From JBDSYA01 sp039925865 (GTDB taxonomy: Bacteria > Bacteroidota > Ignavibacteria > Tepidaquicellales > Tepidaquicellaceae), in assembly GCA_039925865.1 (NCBI GenBank), contig JBDSYA010000148.1, positions 1 to 15,812 on the forward strand: a DNA stretch of 15,812 bases, written 5' to 3'. Every line of letters begins with the position of its first letter. The stretch's first letter is position 1. Made by a program: the position numbers and the translations under genes. This document shows positions 6,564 through 14,216 of this stretch, piece after piece. The notes beneath the pieces were generated by a model that saw only the letters and a program-made list of their open reading frames with translations, did not search any database and was not told the DNA's origin.

Positions 6564-6806
6564 TCAAGGAAATTTGATTAGAGCAATCTTCGACATAGTA
6601 TTTTTGGATATTGTATTTCTTCCTAATTTTTGATTCATGGTCTGTTTGAATATTATTTTTACCGATGGCACAAAATAGTTTACGAAATAGTTCAGATCCC
6701 CGCGATGAAGTTCATTATCGCAAACTTTCTCTGATACTTGCAGAACTTTTTTGATCCACTCAACGACTTGACTTATTAACTCAGAGGTAACATTAACTAT
6801 GTTTAA
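6564..6806 (-). pseudogene. Possible gene remnant: 80-codon open frame without a start codon
   Basis: The minus strand is open for 80 codons, between an in-frame TGA at 6809-6807 and a TGA at 6566-6564. Its middle reads like protein, for example VVEWIKKVLQVSEKVCDNEL and HRGDLNYFVNYFVPSVKII. No ATG, GTG or TTG precedes the protein-like part. Downstream, neighbouring frames also look protein-like (one continues DNKKEVWVVCRSIVSDQK), as expected if single-base deletions have shifted an old gene. I do not recognise the family; a decayed transposase or a lineage-specific gene is possible. It may also be a chance open frame. Confidence 0.3.
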
Positions 6807-7018
6807 TCATTAACAATCCTGGGCCAGCAAATCAAAAATTCTTTATTGCAATTAGTAAAAAAAAAAATTATTTTCAGTCAATCCCGTTTTTTACATATCG
6901 AATTTCTACTCTAGTTTAATTTGTTCTTGTGTGAATTTAGTTTTAGGTATTATTTTAAAATAATGCAAGTAAAACTTTCAAAGAATTAACTTTGCTTAAA
7001 AATTTTTGCAATATCTCC

Positions 7019-7032
7019 TAACTTTTTAGTTA
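7019..7032. promoter_or_regulatory. 14-bp palindrome upstream of the Kelch-type gene
   Basis: TAACT-TTTT-AGTTA is a perfect 5-bp inverted repeat centred about 42 bp before the ATG at 7068. It could be an operator or a small leader hairpin. It is short and AT-rich, so chance occurrence is likely. Confidence 0.15.
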
Positions 7033-7067
7033 ACAGGTAATTTTTTATTAACTTAAACACAAAAAAC

Positions 7068-9773
7068 ATGAAATCAAAATTTACGTTTTTGCTTTTAGCG
7101 TTTGTGATGTTTGCCGACTTAACAAATGCAGACATCAAACCAACAAGGAACAGCAATAATCCAGATGTAAATCTTTCACTTCCACAATCAGTTTCAAGGT
7201 CTTACTTTAATAACGAGACAGATGCGATTTCTGCGGCATGGACGACACTTGCTGTTTCACCTAAACCGCAATCAAGATCTTTCTGCGTTTATGCAAGACC
7301 GGGCGGAACTGAATATATTTATCATTTTGGTGGAGGTGCCGGAGCAACGCTAAAAACCATTGCAAGGTATGATATAGCAGCAAATACCTGGTCACTGCTT
7401 GCTCAGGTCTTGAATCTTGATGTATCATCCGGTGCTGCAATCAACAACGGTGATTCCGTTATTTATATTTTCGGAGGGAACAGCGGCACCAATCCTGGCT
7501 CGACGCAAAAATTTAATATTGGGACAGGTATTACGACAACATTAGCCGTCATGCCTAATAGAATTACAGATGCGGCTGTTGTAAAATATCATGATTCGCT
7601 GATTTATGTTATTGGCGGCGGAACAGGATTATTTGGTGCGGGATATGTCAACAATGTTGATGTCTATAACATTAAAACAAATACTTATGCAGCAGCAACA
7701 GCATACCCGATTGCAGCTGGAATGATGGGATTCGGAATAGACGGAAATAAAATAATTTGCGCAGCTGGATGGGATGGAGTGACCGGAACACCTAATGCAT
7801 ATAAAGGGGTAATTGATCCCTCAAATCATTTGATCATTGTTTGGACAGCTATTCCAAATTATCCATTGGGAGGAGTAACAAGGTCCGCTTCTTATTTTGT
7901 TTCAAAGGGTAGTGAAAAAGGAGTTATGTTTACCGGAGGAGCTATAAATGGAGCTACAGTTACAAACAGGACTTATTTATTTAATACAATTTGTGAAGTA
8001 TGGGATTCAACAGTTGCAAATTCAGAAGCGAGATCTAATTTCAAAGCTGCAGGAAGAGGTGATAGCGTAGCCTGGGTTGTAGCTGGATTTAATGGTACTG
8101 CAGGTGTTGGAACAACAGAAAGAATTACATTCTCATCGATCAGTTGTGCTCTGCTAACTAATGATGTAGCGAGTCTTTCAATTAATTCACCACCTTCAAC
8201 AGTTAATTTACCTTCACCTCCAATAGTGCCTCAGGCAACAGTTAAAAATGTTGGCACGGCAACACAAACATTCAATGTCACTATGACTATATCGCCGGCA
8301 GGATACTCAAGTACCAAAACTGTAACCGCATTGACATCTAACAGTACATCAAATGTTAATTTTGATCCATATACTCCGGCAATTGGCAGCAATACAGTTA
8401 CAGTTTATACTCAACTAGCATCTGACCAAAATAAGGGAAACGATACTGTCAGACAGTCCTTAACTGTATCCAATCCGAACTACGGTACAGGAGGCGCATA
8501 TTCATTTGCAAATTCGATAACCGGAACCGGGGCACCTTCTAATCCGGAATTCTGCTGGAAAGATACAACCGGCAGTACAAGTTTGGTAGTTAATAGTGTA
8601 AATTCTCTACCCGGAATATTTGCCGGTAGTTTGGATGACGGACACTGGAAAGTTGGCAATGCATTAGGAGGAAAGAAGATAAGATTCGGAGGGGTTTCGT
8701 ACGATTCATTCTTTGTAGCTACAAACGGAACCATAGGTTTTGCTTTCAATTCACTTTTAAATTCATTCTCACCTACAACTACTTCAACAAACAGACCGGC
8801 TATGTATCCTTTATGGATGGATATGAATCTGACTGCTAATGCTTCATACCCGGTAAACAGATTAAGTTATAGAGTTGTGGATGGATTTCAATTAGTAATA
8901 ACTTATGACAGAATTCCTGAATTTAGTCCTGTTGGAACAGATGACTATGTAAGTTTTCAGGTAGTCATTGATCTGGTTGATGCATCATATACTTCTAATT
9001 CAAGATTAATGGCTCAATATGCTGATACAACCGGCGGCAGAACAGGTGCGGGTTTCCTTGGTTTTTATAACGCTAATACATTAAATAATCATGTAGTCGG
9101 TTTACAAACTACAGGAGGCACAACCAACTTGTATTACAGAGCACAAGTTACTGGTAGTCCCGCTAACCCATCAGGACCATTATATGGTGCAGCACCTATT
9201 GCTGTTCAATTCGGACCTGATGCAACCAGATTAAATCACAGATGCGGAACTTCATCAATGTCTATTACCGCAAGATTTGAAGGTCCTTTTCTATCCGCAA
9301 CAAACTTTAATGATCCGGTTACAATTCATTTGAGAAGTAATACTCCTCCGTATGAAATTGTTGATGGCGACACTAAAGTATTAAGTCCTACGGGAACGGC
9401 ATTATTTGATTTCGGAAAAGTTTCGCCTAGTGGCTCATACTATATTGTAGTAAGATCACGATTCGGAATCGAAACATGGAGTGCAAACCCCGTTACTTTA
9501 CCAACTGCCTCATATAACTTTACGAGCGGAGTCGGGCAGGCTTTTGGAAGCAATATGCGTCTCATTTCCGGAACTGCAACTATTTATGTAGGAGATGTTA
9601 ATCAGGATGGAATCATTGACGGAACTGACGGAGCAGCAGTTGATAATGATTCATTCATTTTCGCGCCTGGATTTGGTAATACTGACTTAAACTGGGACGG
9701 CACTGTTGACGGATCAGATGCACTTTATACCGATAACAATGGCCTTAACTTTATCGGAGTGGTCAGACCATAG
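7068..9773 (+). CDS. Secreted Kelch-propeller / CARDB / dockerin-like protein
   Basis: A 901-residue exported protein. Residues 1-21 form a signal peptide (MKSKF, hydrophobic core, cleavage near TNA-D). Residues about 50-360 carry roughly six Kelch-type blades, visible as YIYHFGGG, VIYIFGGN, LIYVIGGG, KIICAAGW, GVMFTGGA and VAWVVAGF, most followed by a Y/W turn. Residues about 363-470 resemble a CARDB beta-sandwich (NDVASLSI...VKNVGTATQTF). Residues about 475-720 are an unassigned beta-rich domain, then a linker domain with SYYIVVRSRFGIETWS. The C-terminus (841-901) has two calcium-loop motifs, DVNQDGIIDGTD and DLNWDGTVDGSD, like a type I dockerin pair, and ends GVVRP. No QNYPNPFNPNT tail is present, so its surface sorting or anchoring differs from its neighbours. 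ATG 7068 is fixed by the signal peptide. A strong terminator follows. Probable surface adhesin or scaffold component; exact role unknown. Confidence 0.85.
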   Translation: MKSKFTFLLLAFVMFADLTNADIKPTRNSNNPDVNLSLPQSVSRSYFNNETDAISAAWTTLAVSPKPQSRSFCVYARPGGTEYIYHFGGGAGATLKTIARYDIAANTWSLLAQVLNLDVSSGAAINNGDSVIYIFGGNSGTNPGSTQKFNIGTGITTTLAVMPNRITDAAVVKYHDSLIYVIGGGTGLFGAGYVNNVDVYNIKTNTYAAATAYPIAAGMMGFGIDGNKIICAAGWDGVTGTPNAYKGVIDPSNHLIIVWTAIPNYPLGGVTRSASYFVSKGSEKGVMFTGGAINGATVTNRTYLFNTICEVWDSTVANSEARSNFKAAGRGDSVAWVVAGFNGTAGVGTTERITFSSISCALLTNDVASLSINSPPSTVNLPSPPIVPQATVKNVGTATQTFNVTMTISPAGYSSTKTVTALTSNSTSNVNFDPYTPAIGSNTVTVYTQLASDQNKGNDTVRQSLTVSNPNYGTGGAYSFANSITGTGAPSNPEFCWKDTTGSTSLVVNSVNSLPGIFAGSLDDGHWKVGNALGGKKIRFGGVSYDSFFVATNGTIGFAFNSLLNSFSPTTTSTNRPAMYPLWMDMNLTANASYPVNRLSYRVVDGFQLVITYDRIPEFSPVGTDDYVSFQVVIDLVDASYTSNSRLMAQYADTTGGRTGAGFLGFYNANTLNNHVVGLQTTGGTTNLYYRAQVTGSPANPSGPLYGAAPIAVQFGPDATRLNHRCGTSSMSITARFEGPFLSATNFNDPVTIHLRSNTPPYEIVDGDTKVLSPTGTALFDFGKVSPSGSYYIVVRSRFGIETWSANPVTLPTASYNFTSGVGQAFGSNMRLISGTATIYVGDVNQDGIIDGTDGAAVDNDSFIFAPGFGNTDLNWDGTVDGSDALYTDNNGLNFIGVVRP

Positions 9774-9796
9774 TTTTAGTAATCTATTTAAAAGTA

Positions 9797-9834
9797 AAGA
9801 GTCCATTCCGGTCAAGGGGAATGGACTCTTTTTT
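9797..9834 (+). terminator. Intrinsic terminator of the Kelch-type gene
   Basis: A perfect 13-bp stem (AAGAGTCCATTCC at 9797-9809 with GGAATGGACTCTT at 9818-9830), an 8-nt loop and a T6 run (9829-9834), 23 bp after the stop codon. On the minus strand the stem is followed by a less regular T-rich stretch, so it may also stop transcripts arriving from the opposing genes. Confidence 0.93.
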
Positions 9835-9847
9835 GTTAATCACATTT

Positions 9848-10104
9848 TCAAAAATTATTAAACAGAAAAAATTTCTTAACGTCCCAGCTGGCGATCCAAC
9901 CGGTTGCCTGAACCACTGAAAAGTTGATATCAATATTCCGGACAGAAGACGTATTACATTTGGAACACCAGATGAATCCTGGAAAGTCTGTATATTTGTA
10001 AAACTAACACCGTTATTACTGCGGCAAATTTTAAGAGGTCTTTTCCATGGTTCATTTTGAGCAAATAAATTTGTCGAAATAAATAGGAGAATGATAAAAT
10101 TTAT
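9848..10104 (-). pseudogene. Decayed secreted-protein gene (start lost, frameshifted)
   Basis: From 10104 the minus strand encodes a signal-peptide-like start, FIILLFISTNLFAQ, then NEPWKRPLKICRSNNG, VSFTNIQTFQDSSGVPNVIR and FQWFRQPVGSP. This is the style of secreted, BNR/sialidase-like beta-propeller proteins I recall from Ignavibacteria-type genomes (recollection, not a search result). There is no ATG: the signal peptide is preceded by ATA (10104-10102) and a TAA. After VGSP, near 9889, the sense continuation SWD lies in the next frame, consistent with a one-base deletion, and that frame stops at 9850-9848. Only about 85 codons remain of what was presumably a much longer gene. It starts 19 bp after the stop of the SBBP gene on the same strand, as if once the third gene of that cluster. 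Confidence 0.55.
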
Positions 10105-10123
10105 TTATTTAATAAACGTTTTT

Positions 10124-11704
10124 TTATTTTAATAAAATCATTTTCTTAATTTCATTAAAGCTTCCCACTTCGTCGGGCAAGCCGATTTCTAATTTATAAA
10201 AATAAATACCACTCGATAGGTTGCTTCCGTCAAACTTAACATCATAACTTCCTGCATTTTGTTTTTCATTTACAAGCGATGCAACTTCATTTCCTAAAAC
10301 ATTATAGATTTTGAGCGAAGTAAAACCGTTAACTGCCAACTGATAATTTATAACTGTATTCGGATTGAATGGATTAGGGTAATTTTGTTTTAATTGAAAT
10401 TTTTCAGAAATTGAATTGGTCGGAATGATATTTGTAATTGTTTCTGAATATTTTATTAAACCATAGTTTGAACTTTGCATATTTTCGTTAATTGAAAATC
10501 CTACAAATTTATTTCCAAAATTATCTACAGCCAATGCGAAAGGAAGTTCATTTGACGATCCATAATTAACAAACCATAATAAAATTCCTGCAGGATTATA
10601 TTTCAATGTAACAAAACCAATGTTAAGCTTCACTAAGACAATTAAGTTATTGTTCAGATCTTTGACTATTTTTATTCCAGTGGCGCGATTTTGAGCCTTC
10701 TTTTCCCAAATAACGTATCCGTTATAAGAATATTTAGCAGTGGTAATAAAGGAGCCGTTTTTTACTGAATTCACAGACGTGCCCGTTACACATACATTTC
10801 CATCATCATCAATTATGATGTCGTTTGCTGCGTCGTTACTTTCCCCCCAATGATTATTATTGACAATCCAAATCTGGTCTCCTGAACTATTGTATTTAAT
10901 GGTCGCCCAGTATTTGTAACTTTTACCTGTCACGTAGACATTTCCCACAGTATCAGTAATGATCGCGTTAGCATAGTCAATATTATTTTGGGGTCCATTA
11001 TATTTTTTTACCCACATTTGATTTCCATTAATTGAATATTTTATAGTTAAAAAGTCCAAGTCACTTGACCCTGTCAGGACGATATTTCCCTGTTGATCGG
11101 TCGTAATATCGTTTATAAAATTTCCCCCGGTGCCCGGTCCGTCATAAGATCTGATCCACATCTGATTCCCTGATGAGTCATATTTAATTGTTTGAATAAC
11201 ACTGTTATAGCCCGATATATATATATTACCAGAGGTATCGATGCTCATAGCTTTAGCAATGTCATCTTGATTACCTGAGCTGTATCTGGAAGCCCATAAC
11301 TCTTCTCCTGAATTATTGTATTTTATTGTTGCATAATCCAGATTGTTTGTACCGGAACCTATACTTGATCCTGTTACATAGACATTGTTATTTCTGTCAA
11401 GACAGATCGCAACTGGTTTATCCTCGCCATTTCCCGGCCCGTTATACCTTGCAATCCATAGCTGATTTCCGGCATTATCATACTTTATAGTTGCATAATC
11501 GTAGTGACTTCCGATTCCGGCGCTGTTACCCGTTACATAAACATTTCCGGAATTATCGAGTGCGATCGAACTTACAAAGTCAGCTCCGTTGCTCGTACCG
11601 TTGTACTGCCTTATCCATTCCGGGTAAGGTTGTGAAATTGAAAAGGATTGAAAGAAAAATAGGATAATTAATAATAGAAATAAAAATTTGAAATTTGAAA
11701 TCAT
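10124..11704 (-). CDS. SBBP-repeat beta-propeller protein with T9SS type A sorting domain
   Basis: A 526-residue secreted protein. Residues 1-24 are a signal peptide. Residues about 25-425 contain seven to eight repeats of about 45-57 residues of the form A-x-D-x-x-GNVYVTG...DYATIKY...G-x-x-x-W, the SBBP (beta-propeller) repeat; GNVYVTG occurs near residues 53 and 265 with variants GNIYISG, GNIVLTG and GNVCVTG. Residues 436-526 are a T9SS C-terminal domain (QNYPNPFNPNT, SLKIYNVLGNEVASLVNE, LSSGIYFYKL, KKMILLK), which directs outer-membrane translocation and surface attachment. Start ATG at 11704. It lies 45 bp downstream of the LamG gene on the same strand, so the two are probably co-transcribed. 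The gap holds two copies of TTGTTAAAA (11722-11739). The binding or enzymatic role of the propeller is unknown; no catalytic motif is seen. Confidence 0.92.
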   Translation of the reverse strand: MISNFKFLFLLLIILFFFQSFSISQPYPEWIRQYNGTSNGADFVSSIALDNSGNVYVTGNSAGIGSHYDYATIKYDNAGNQLWIARYNGPGNGEDKPVAICLDRNNNVYVTGSSIGSGTNNLDYATIKYNNSGEELWASRYSSGNQDDIAKAMSIDTSGNIYISGYNSVIQTIKYDSSGNQMWIRSYDGPGTGGNFINDITTDQQGNIVLTGSSDLDFLTIKYSINGNQMWVKKYNGPQNNIDYANAIITDTVGNVYVTGKSYKYWATIKYNSSGDQIWIVNNNHWGESNDAANDIIIDDDGNVCVTGTSVNSVKNGSFITTAKYSYNGYVIWEKKAQNRATGIKIVKDLNNNLIVLVKLNIGFVTLKYNPAGILLWFVNYGSSNELPFALAVDNFGNKFVGFSINENMQSSNYGLIKYSETITNIIPTNSISEKFQLKQNYPNPFNPNTVINYQLAVNGFTSLKIYNVLGNEVASLVNEKQNAGSYDVKFDGSNLSSGIYFYKLEIGLPDEVGSFNEIKKMILLK

Positions 11705-11721
11705 AAGAATAAAAGTATTAC

Positions 11722-11739
11722 TTGTTAAAATTGTTAAAA
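11722..11739. repeat. Two-copy 9-bp direct repeat TTGTTAAAA
   Basis: TTGTTAAAA occurs twice in tandem in the 45-bp gap before the SBBP gene. It differs at two of nine positions from the rotated unit TTGTTAAGT of the array beside mnmE. It could be a seed or relic of the same slippage-prone motif, or an AT-rich coincidence. Confidence 0.4.
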
Positions 11740-11749
11740 TGTTTTTCTT

Positions 11750-13981
11750 TTACTTTATTAAGGTCATCTTTTTTACTTCATTGAAATCTTCAGTTTCTCC
11801 GAAGGAGTCTACGACCAGTTTGTAAAAATAAATCCCGCTCGATAGGTTACTTCCATTAAAATCAACTTTATAGTTTCCGGGATTCTTTTTCTCATTTATC
11901 AAAGTTGCAACTTCATTTCCAAGAATATCATAGACTTTTAGAGTTACAAATCCCAATTTCGAAATCCCAAATTCCAAATTTGTATTTGGGTTAAACGGAT
12001 TCGGATAATTCTGATAAAGCTTATAACTTATTCCTGTTTCATTTCCTGAAATACCGGGGATCGGTCCGAAGCTAAGCCCCCAGGCATAAACGCGCCCGGA
12101 ATCTACGTTTGCAGCATTGTCATCTGTAACTGTAAGACGCCAATAACCTGAAGTATTAACACCTGCAAAAGTTGAAAATGAAGTTTGAGGCTTTACTTTC
12201 ATCGAGAAAGGTGCAATGTTATCACTTAAACTACTGTCGGCCTGACTTGTAAATTCGGTGCACATATCATTAAACGTTCCTCCGTTATCAGTTGATAAAT
12301 TTATAGTAACACCATTTGAACCTCTTAATGAAATATCCACATCATCCATACTTGAATGAGTTAAGATTATTGTAACACTATTCAAAGCACCTGCTCCGAA
12401 AGGAAGTAAAATTGAATCCCTCACAGTTGAATTATTTCTAATACTAAAAATGTTCTGAGAGATCATTGCATCCAGCCATCCATAATGCTGTAATGATTTT
12501 CTGATCATAGGAGCCTGCGAACTTTGACCGGCGCCTGAGCCGTTATTAATCCATTCAAAATATGCGTCGCCTCTTATAAGCATCGGTTTTGTCTTTGAAA
12601 CATTGTCTAATGTATGACCTTCAAAACCGTATGAATTCAAAGCCGGGCTGAACTGACTGCCGTTATTAATATCTATATTAACATTTAAATATCTTTGAAT
12701 AAAACTTAATGATTTCGCTACCCTGCTAATCCTGACTTCATCCAGCTTTCCAAAAAGAAATTCACCTGTATTGCTTTTACCCATATATAAAGAATCATTA
12801 GCAGTAGTAATATTTCCCTCTGAAAATATTTTGGTGCTGTCAAGAATACCATTAATATAAATATTCATGAGTCCATCCAGCCCTCGGTATGTAGCAGCAA
12901 TGTGCATCCACTCTTTCGGTTTCACTGACCTAAAACTTCTCAGGACTTTACTGCCTGAGTTTATGCTGAAATAAAATTTATTTGATGAGATTCCTAATTT
13001 GTAATTATTTCCTTTTGAAATAATTGTCTGATTTATCCCGGCTGAAGAAGAATCTAAAAATACATAAGCTTCAATTGTACAGGCTGTATCGGGATCGTAC
13101 GAAGTATTAGCAGAGTCAGGAGCAGCAAGCCAGCCCTGACCGTTAAATCTCATGAAATAATTCGATTGATTTTTATATGAAGCAGGATTAAATCTTTGCG
13201 GAATAAATACGGCTCCGTTTACCGGAGACAAATTATTCTTTACACCGATATTATCATTTCCGTTACCATCAAATGTCCATGCTGCAGTTAGTACTGAATA
13301 TCTTGAACCTGAAAGCATTCCGACATTTGTAAATCCTTCCATAGAAACCGGGACCCCTCGGTCATTTGCAATTTGCTGAATAGTATGGCGGGTTTTATAA
13401 ATTCTCAGATCATCTATATATCCGTTAAGCCCGTTAGAATAATTTCCCGGAATGTAGCAGTTTCCGACTCTCAAAGAATCTGTAGTATTAGAAACCGGCT
13501 CGAGAAGTCTTGTTGCTGACAATACCTGATTTCCGTTTATATAAAATCTTACCGAATCCGAATTATTACCGCCTGCATCTTTGAATGTCACTGCTATATG
13601 GCTCCATACATTTAAAGGAAGCCTTGTTCCATTTGGCTGTGTGACAGAATTGTTGGTTCCGTTCAAATTGAGCTGCAAGCGGCCCGCAGTGCCGGGATTT
13701 GAAACAGATCCTTTGACAAGCAAAGCAAAGCCGGTATTATTGGCGGCGCTGACAGTGCTTAAAATAGTTTTATTAAATCCAGTAGTATCTTTTACAAAAA
13801 CCCAGGCCTCTATAGTAAAAGCGCTGTCAAGTGTGAGTTCAGCATGAGATGAGGCTGACATATAATCATTAGCTCCGTCAAATGATGCAAATTCATTGTA
13901 ATAGTATTGAGAGAATACTTGAACAGAATAGAATGAAAAGAAGAACAGTAATACAATAAAGTATTTAATTATTCTATACAC
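11750..13981 (-). CDS. Secreted LamG/concanavalin-type protein with P-domain and T9SS sorting domain
   Basis: A 743-residue secreted protein. The signal peptide spans residues 1-25 (to VFSQ). A first LamG/concanavalin-A-like jelly roll lies at about 30-200 (FDGANDYMSAS, FTIEAWVFV, WSHIAVTF, GYIDDLRIY) and a second at about 273-435 (RFNGQGWLAAP, CTIEAYVFL, WMHIAATY, GKLDEVRISR). A proprotein-convertase-type P-domain lies at about 515-642 (VTIILTHSSMDDVDISLRG ... YWRLTVTDDNA ... RVYAWGLSFG). The T9SS type A tail is residues 653-743 (QNYPNPFNPNT, KKMTLIK). LamG domains typically bind glycans; no catalytic domain is present, so it is probably a surface adhesin or carbohydrate-binding protein. The start is GTG at 13981: an in-frame TAA is five codons upstream and no ATG precedes the signal peptide. 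It is the first gene of a probable operon with the SBBP gene and divergent from the DUF1800 gene. Confidence 0.92.
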   Translation of the reverse strand: MYRIIKYFIVLLFFFSFYSVQVFSQYYYNEFASFDGANDYMSASSHAELTLDSAFTIEAWVFVKDTTGFNKTILSTVSAANNTGFALLVKGSVSNPGTAGRLQLNLNGTNNSVTQPNGTRLPLNVWSHIAVTFKDAGGNNSDSVRFYINGNQVLSATRLLEPVSNTTDSLRVGNCYIPGNYSNGLNGYIDDLRIYKTRHTIQQIANDRGVPVSMEGFTNVGMLSGSRYSVLTAAWTFDGNGNDNIGVKNNLSPVNGAVFIPQRFNPASYKNQSNYFMRFNGQGWLAAPDSANTSYDPDTACTIEAYVFLDSSSAGINQTIISKGNNYKLGISSNKFYFSINSGSKVLRSFRSVKPKEWMHIAATYRGLDGLMNIYINGILDSTKIFSEGNITTANDSLYMGKSNTGEFLFGKLDEVRISRVAKSLSFIQRYLNVNIDINNGSQFSPALNSYGFEGHTLDNVSKTKPMLIRGDAYFEWINNGSGAGQSSQAPMIRKSLQHYGWLDAMISQNIFSIRNNSTVRDSILLPFGAGALNSVTIILTHSSMDDVDISLRGSNGVTINLSTDNGGTFNDMCTEFTSQADSSLSDNIAPFSMKVKPQTSFSTFAGVNTSGYWRLTVTDDNAANVDSGRVYAWGLSFGPIPGISGNETGISYKLYQNYPNPFNPNTNLEFGISKLGFVTLKVYDILGNEVATLINEKKNPGNYKVDFNGSNLSSGIYFYKLVVDSFGETEDFNEVKKMTLIK
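11948..11970. repeat. Short direct repeat AAATCCCAA inside the T9SS tail coding region
   Basis: AAATCCCAA at 11948-11956 and 11962-11970 (14-bp spacing), followed by the related AAATTCCAAA. On the coding strand it gives the LEFGISKLGF segment of the sorting domain, where the neighbouring paralogue has NYQLAVNGF. The repeat is real at the DNA level; its meaning is unclear. Confidence 0.7.
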
Positions 13982-13998
13982 GGTAAGTTTATTTTATT

Positions 13999-14029
13999 TT
14001 AACTTAATTATCTCAGTATAAAAAAGCAA
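13999..14029 (-). promoter_or_regulatory. Candidate promoter for the LamG-SBBP cluster
   Basis: On the minus strand, TTG (14029-14027), a 20-nt spacer, then TAAGTTAA (14006-13999) is a partial match to TTG/TAnnTTTG. It would leave a very short leader before the GTG at 13981. The TTG lies in an AAAAAAGCAATTGTTTTTT partial palindrome. Weak evidence. The rest of this 235-bp divergent region (13982-14216) shows only a 9-bp inverted repeat, AAGGTTTAA (14085-14093) and TTAAACCTT (14142-14150), of unknown significance. Confidence 0.2.
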
Positions 14030-14216
14030 TTGTTTTTTAGAATGCGGGATTTTGGTATTGGCTCTAAGATGATAAATTTGGAAAAAGGTTTAATTCAAAA
14101 AATTCTCCCGGCAGTTGATTTTAAAAATTAAATATTCTAAGTTAAACCTTATAAAGTTTCCATTGTCTTAACCCAAATCAGTTTAAAAAATATTTTTTTA
14201 ATTAAACAAACAGGTT

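Larger units (their letters stand above)
6504..7067. other. Long intergenic region with no confident gene
   Basis: This 564-bp stretch lies between the GT-C gene and the Kelch-type gene. I see no RNA gene, intrinsic terminator or intact protein gene. It contains an 80-codon open frame without a start on the minus strand (6806-6564, listed separately), an A-run near 6859, a CAAAG/CTTTG inverted repeat around 6979-6994 that includes TAACTTTG (a possible -7 box without a clear -33 partner), and a 14-bp palindrome at 7019-7032. A 29-codon plus-strand ATG frame at 6665-6754 is probably a shadow of the minus-strand frame. Confidence 0.6.

Noticed and set aside
6665..6754. 29-codon plus-strand ATG frame (MAQNSLRNSSDPRDEVHYRK start)
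   Set aside because: No RBS, too short, and opposite to a longer protein-like minus-strand frame.
13581..13847. Plus-strand open frame of 88 codons
   Set aside because: Antisense to the first LamG domain; no independent support.
14021..14040. AAAAAAGCAATTGTTTTTT as an intrinsic terminator
   Set aside because: It lies between divergently transcribed genes, has an A/T-only style stem and no suitable upstream gene.
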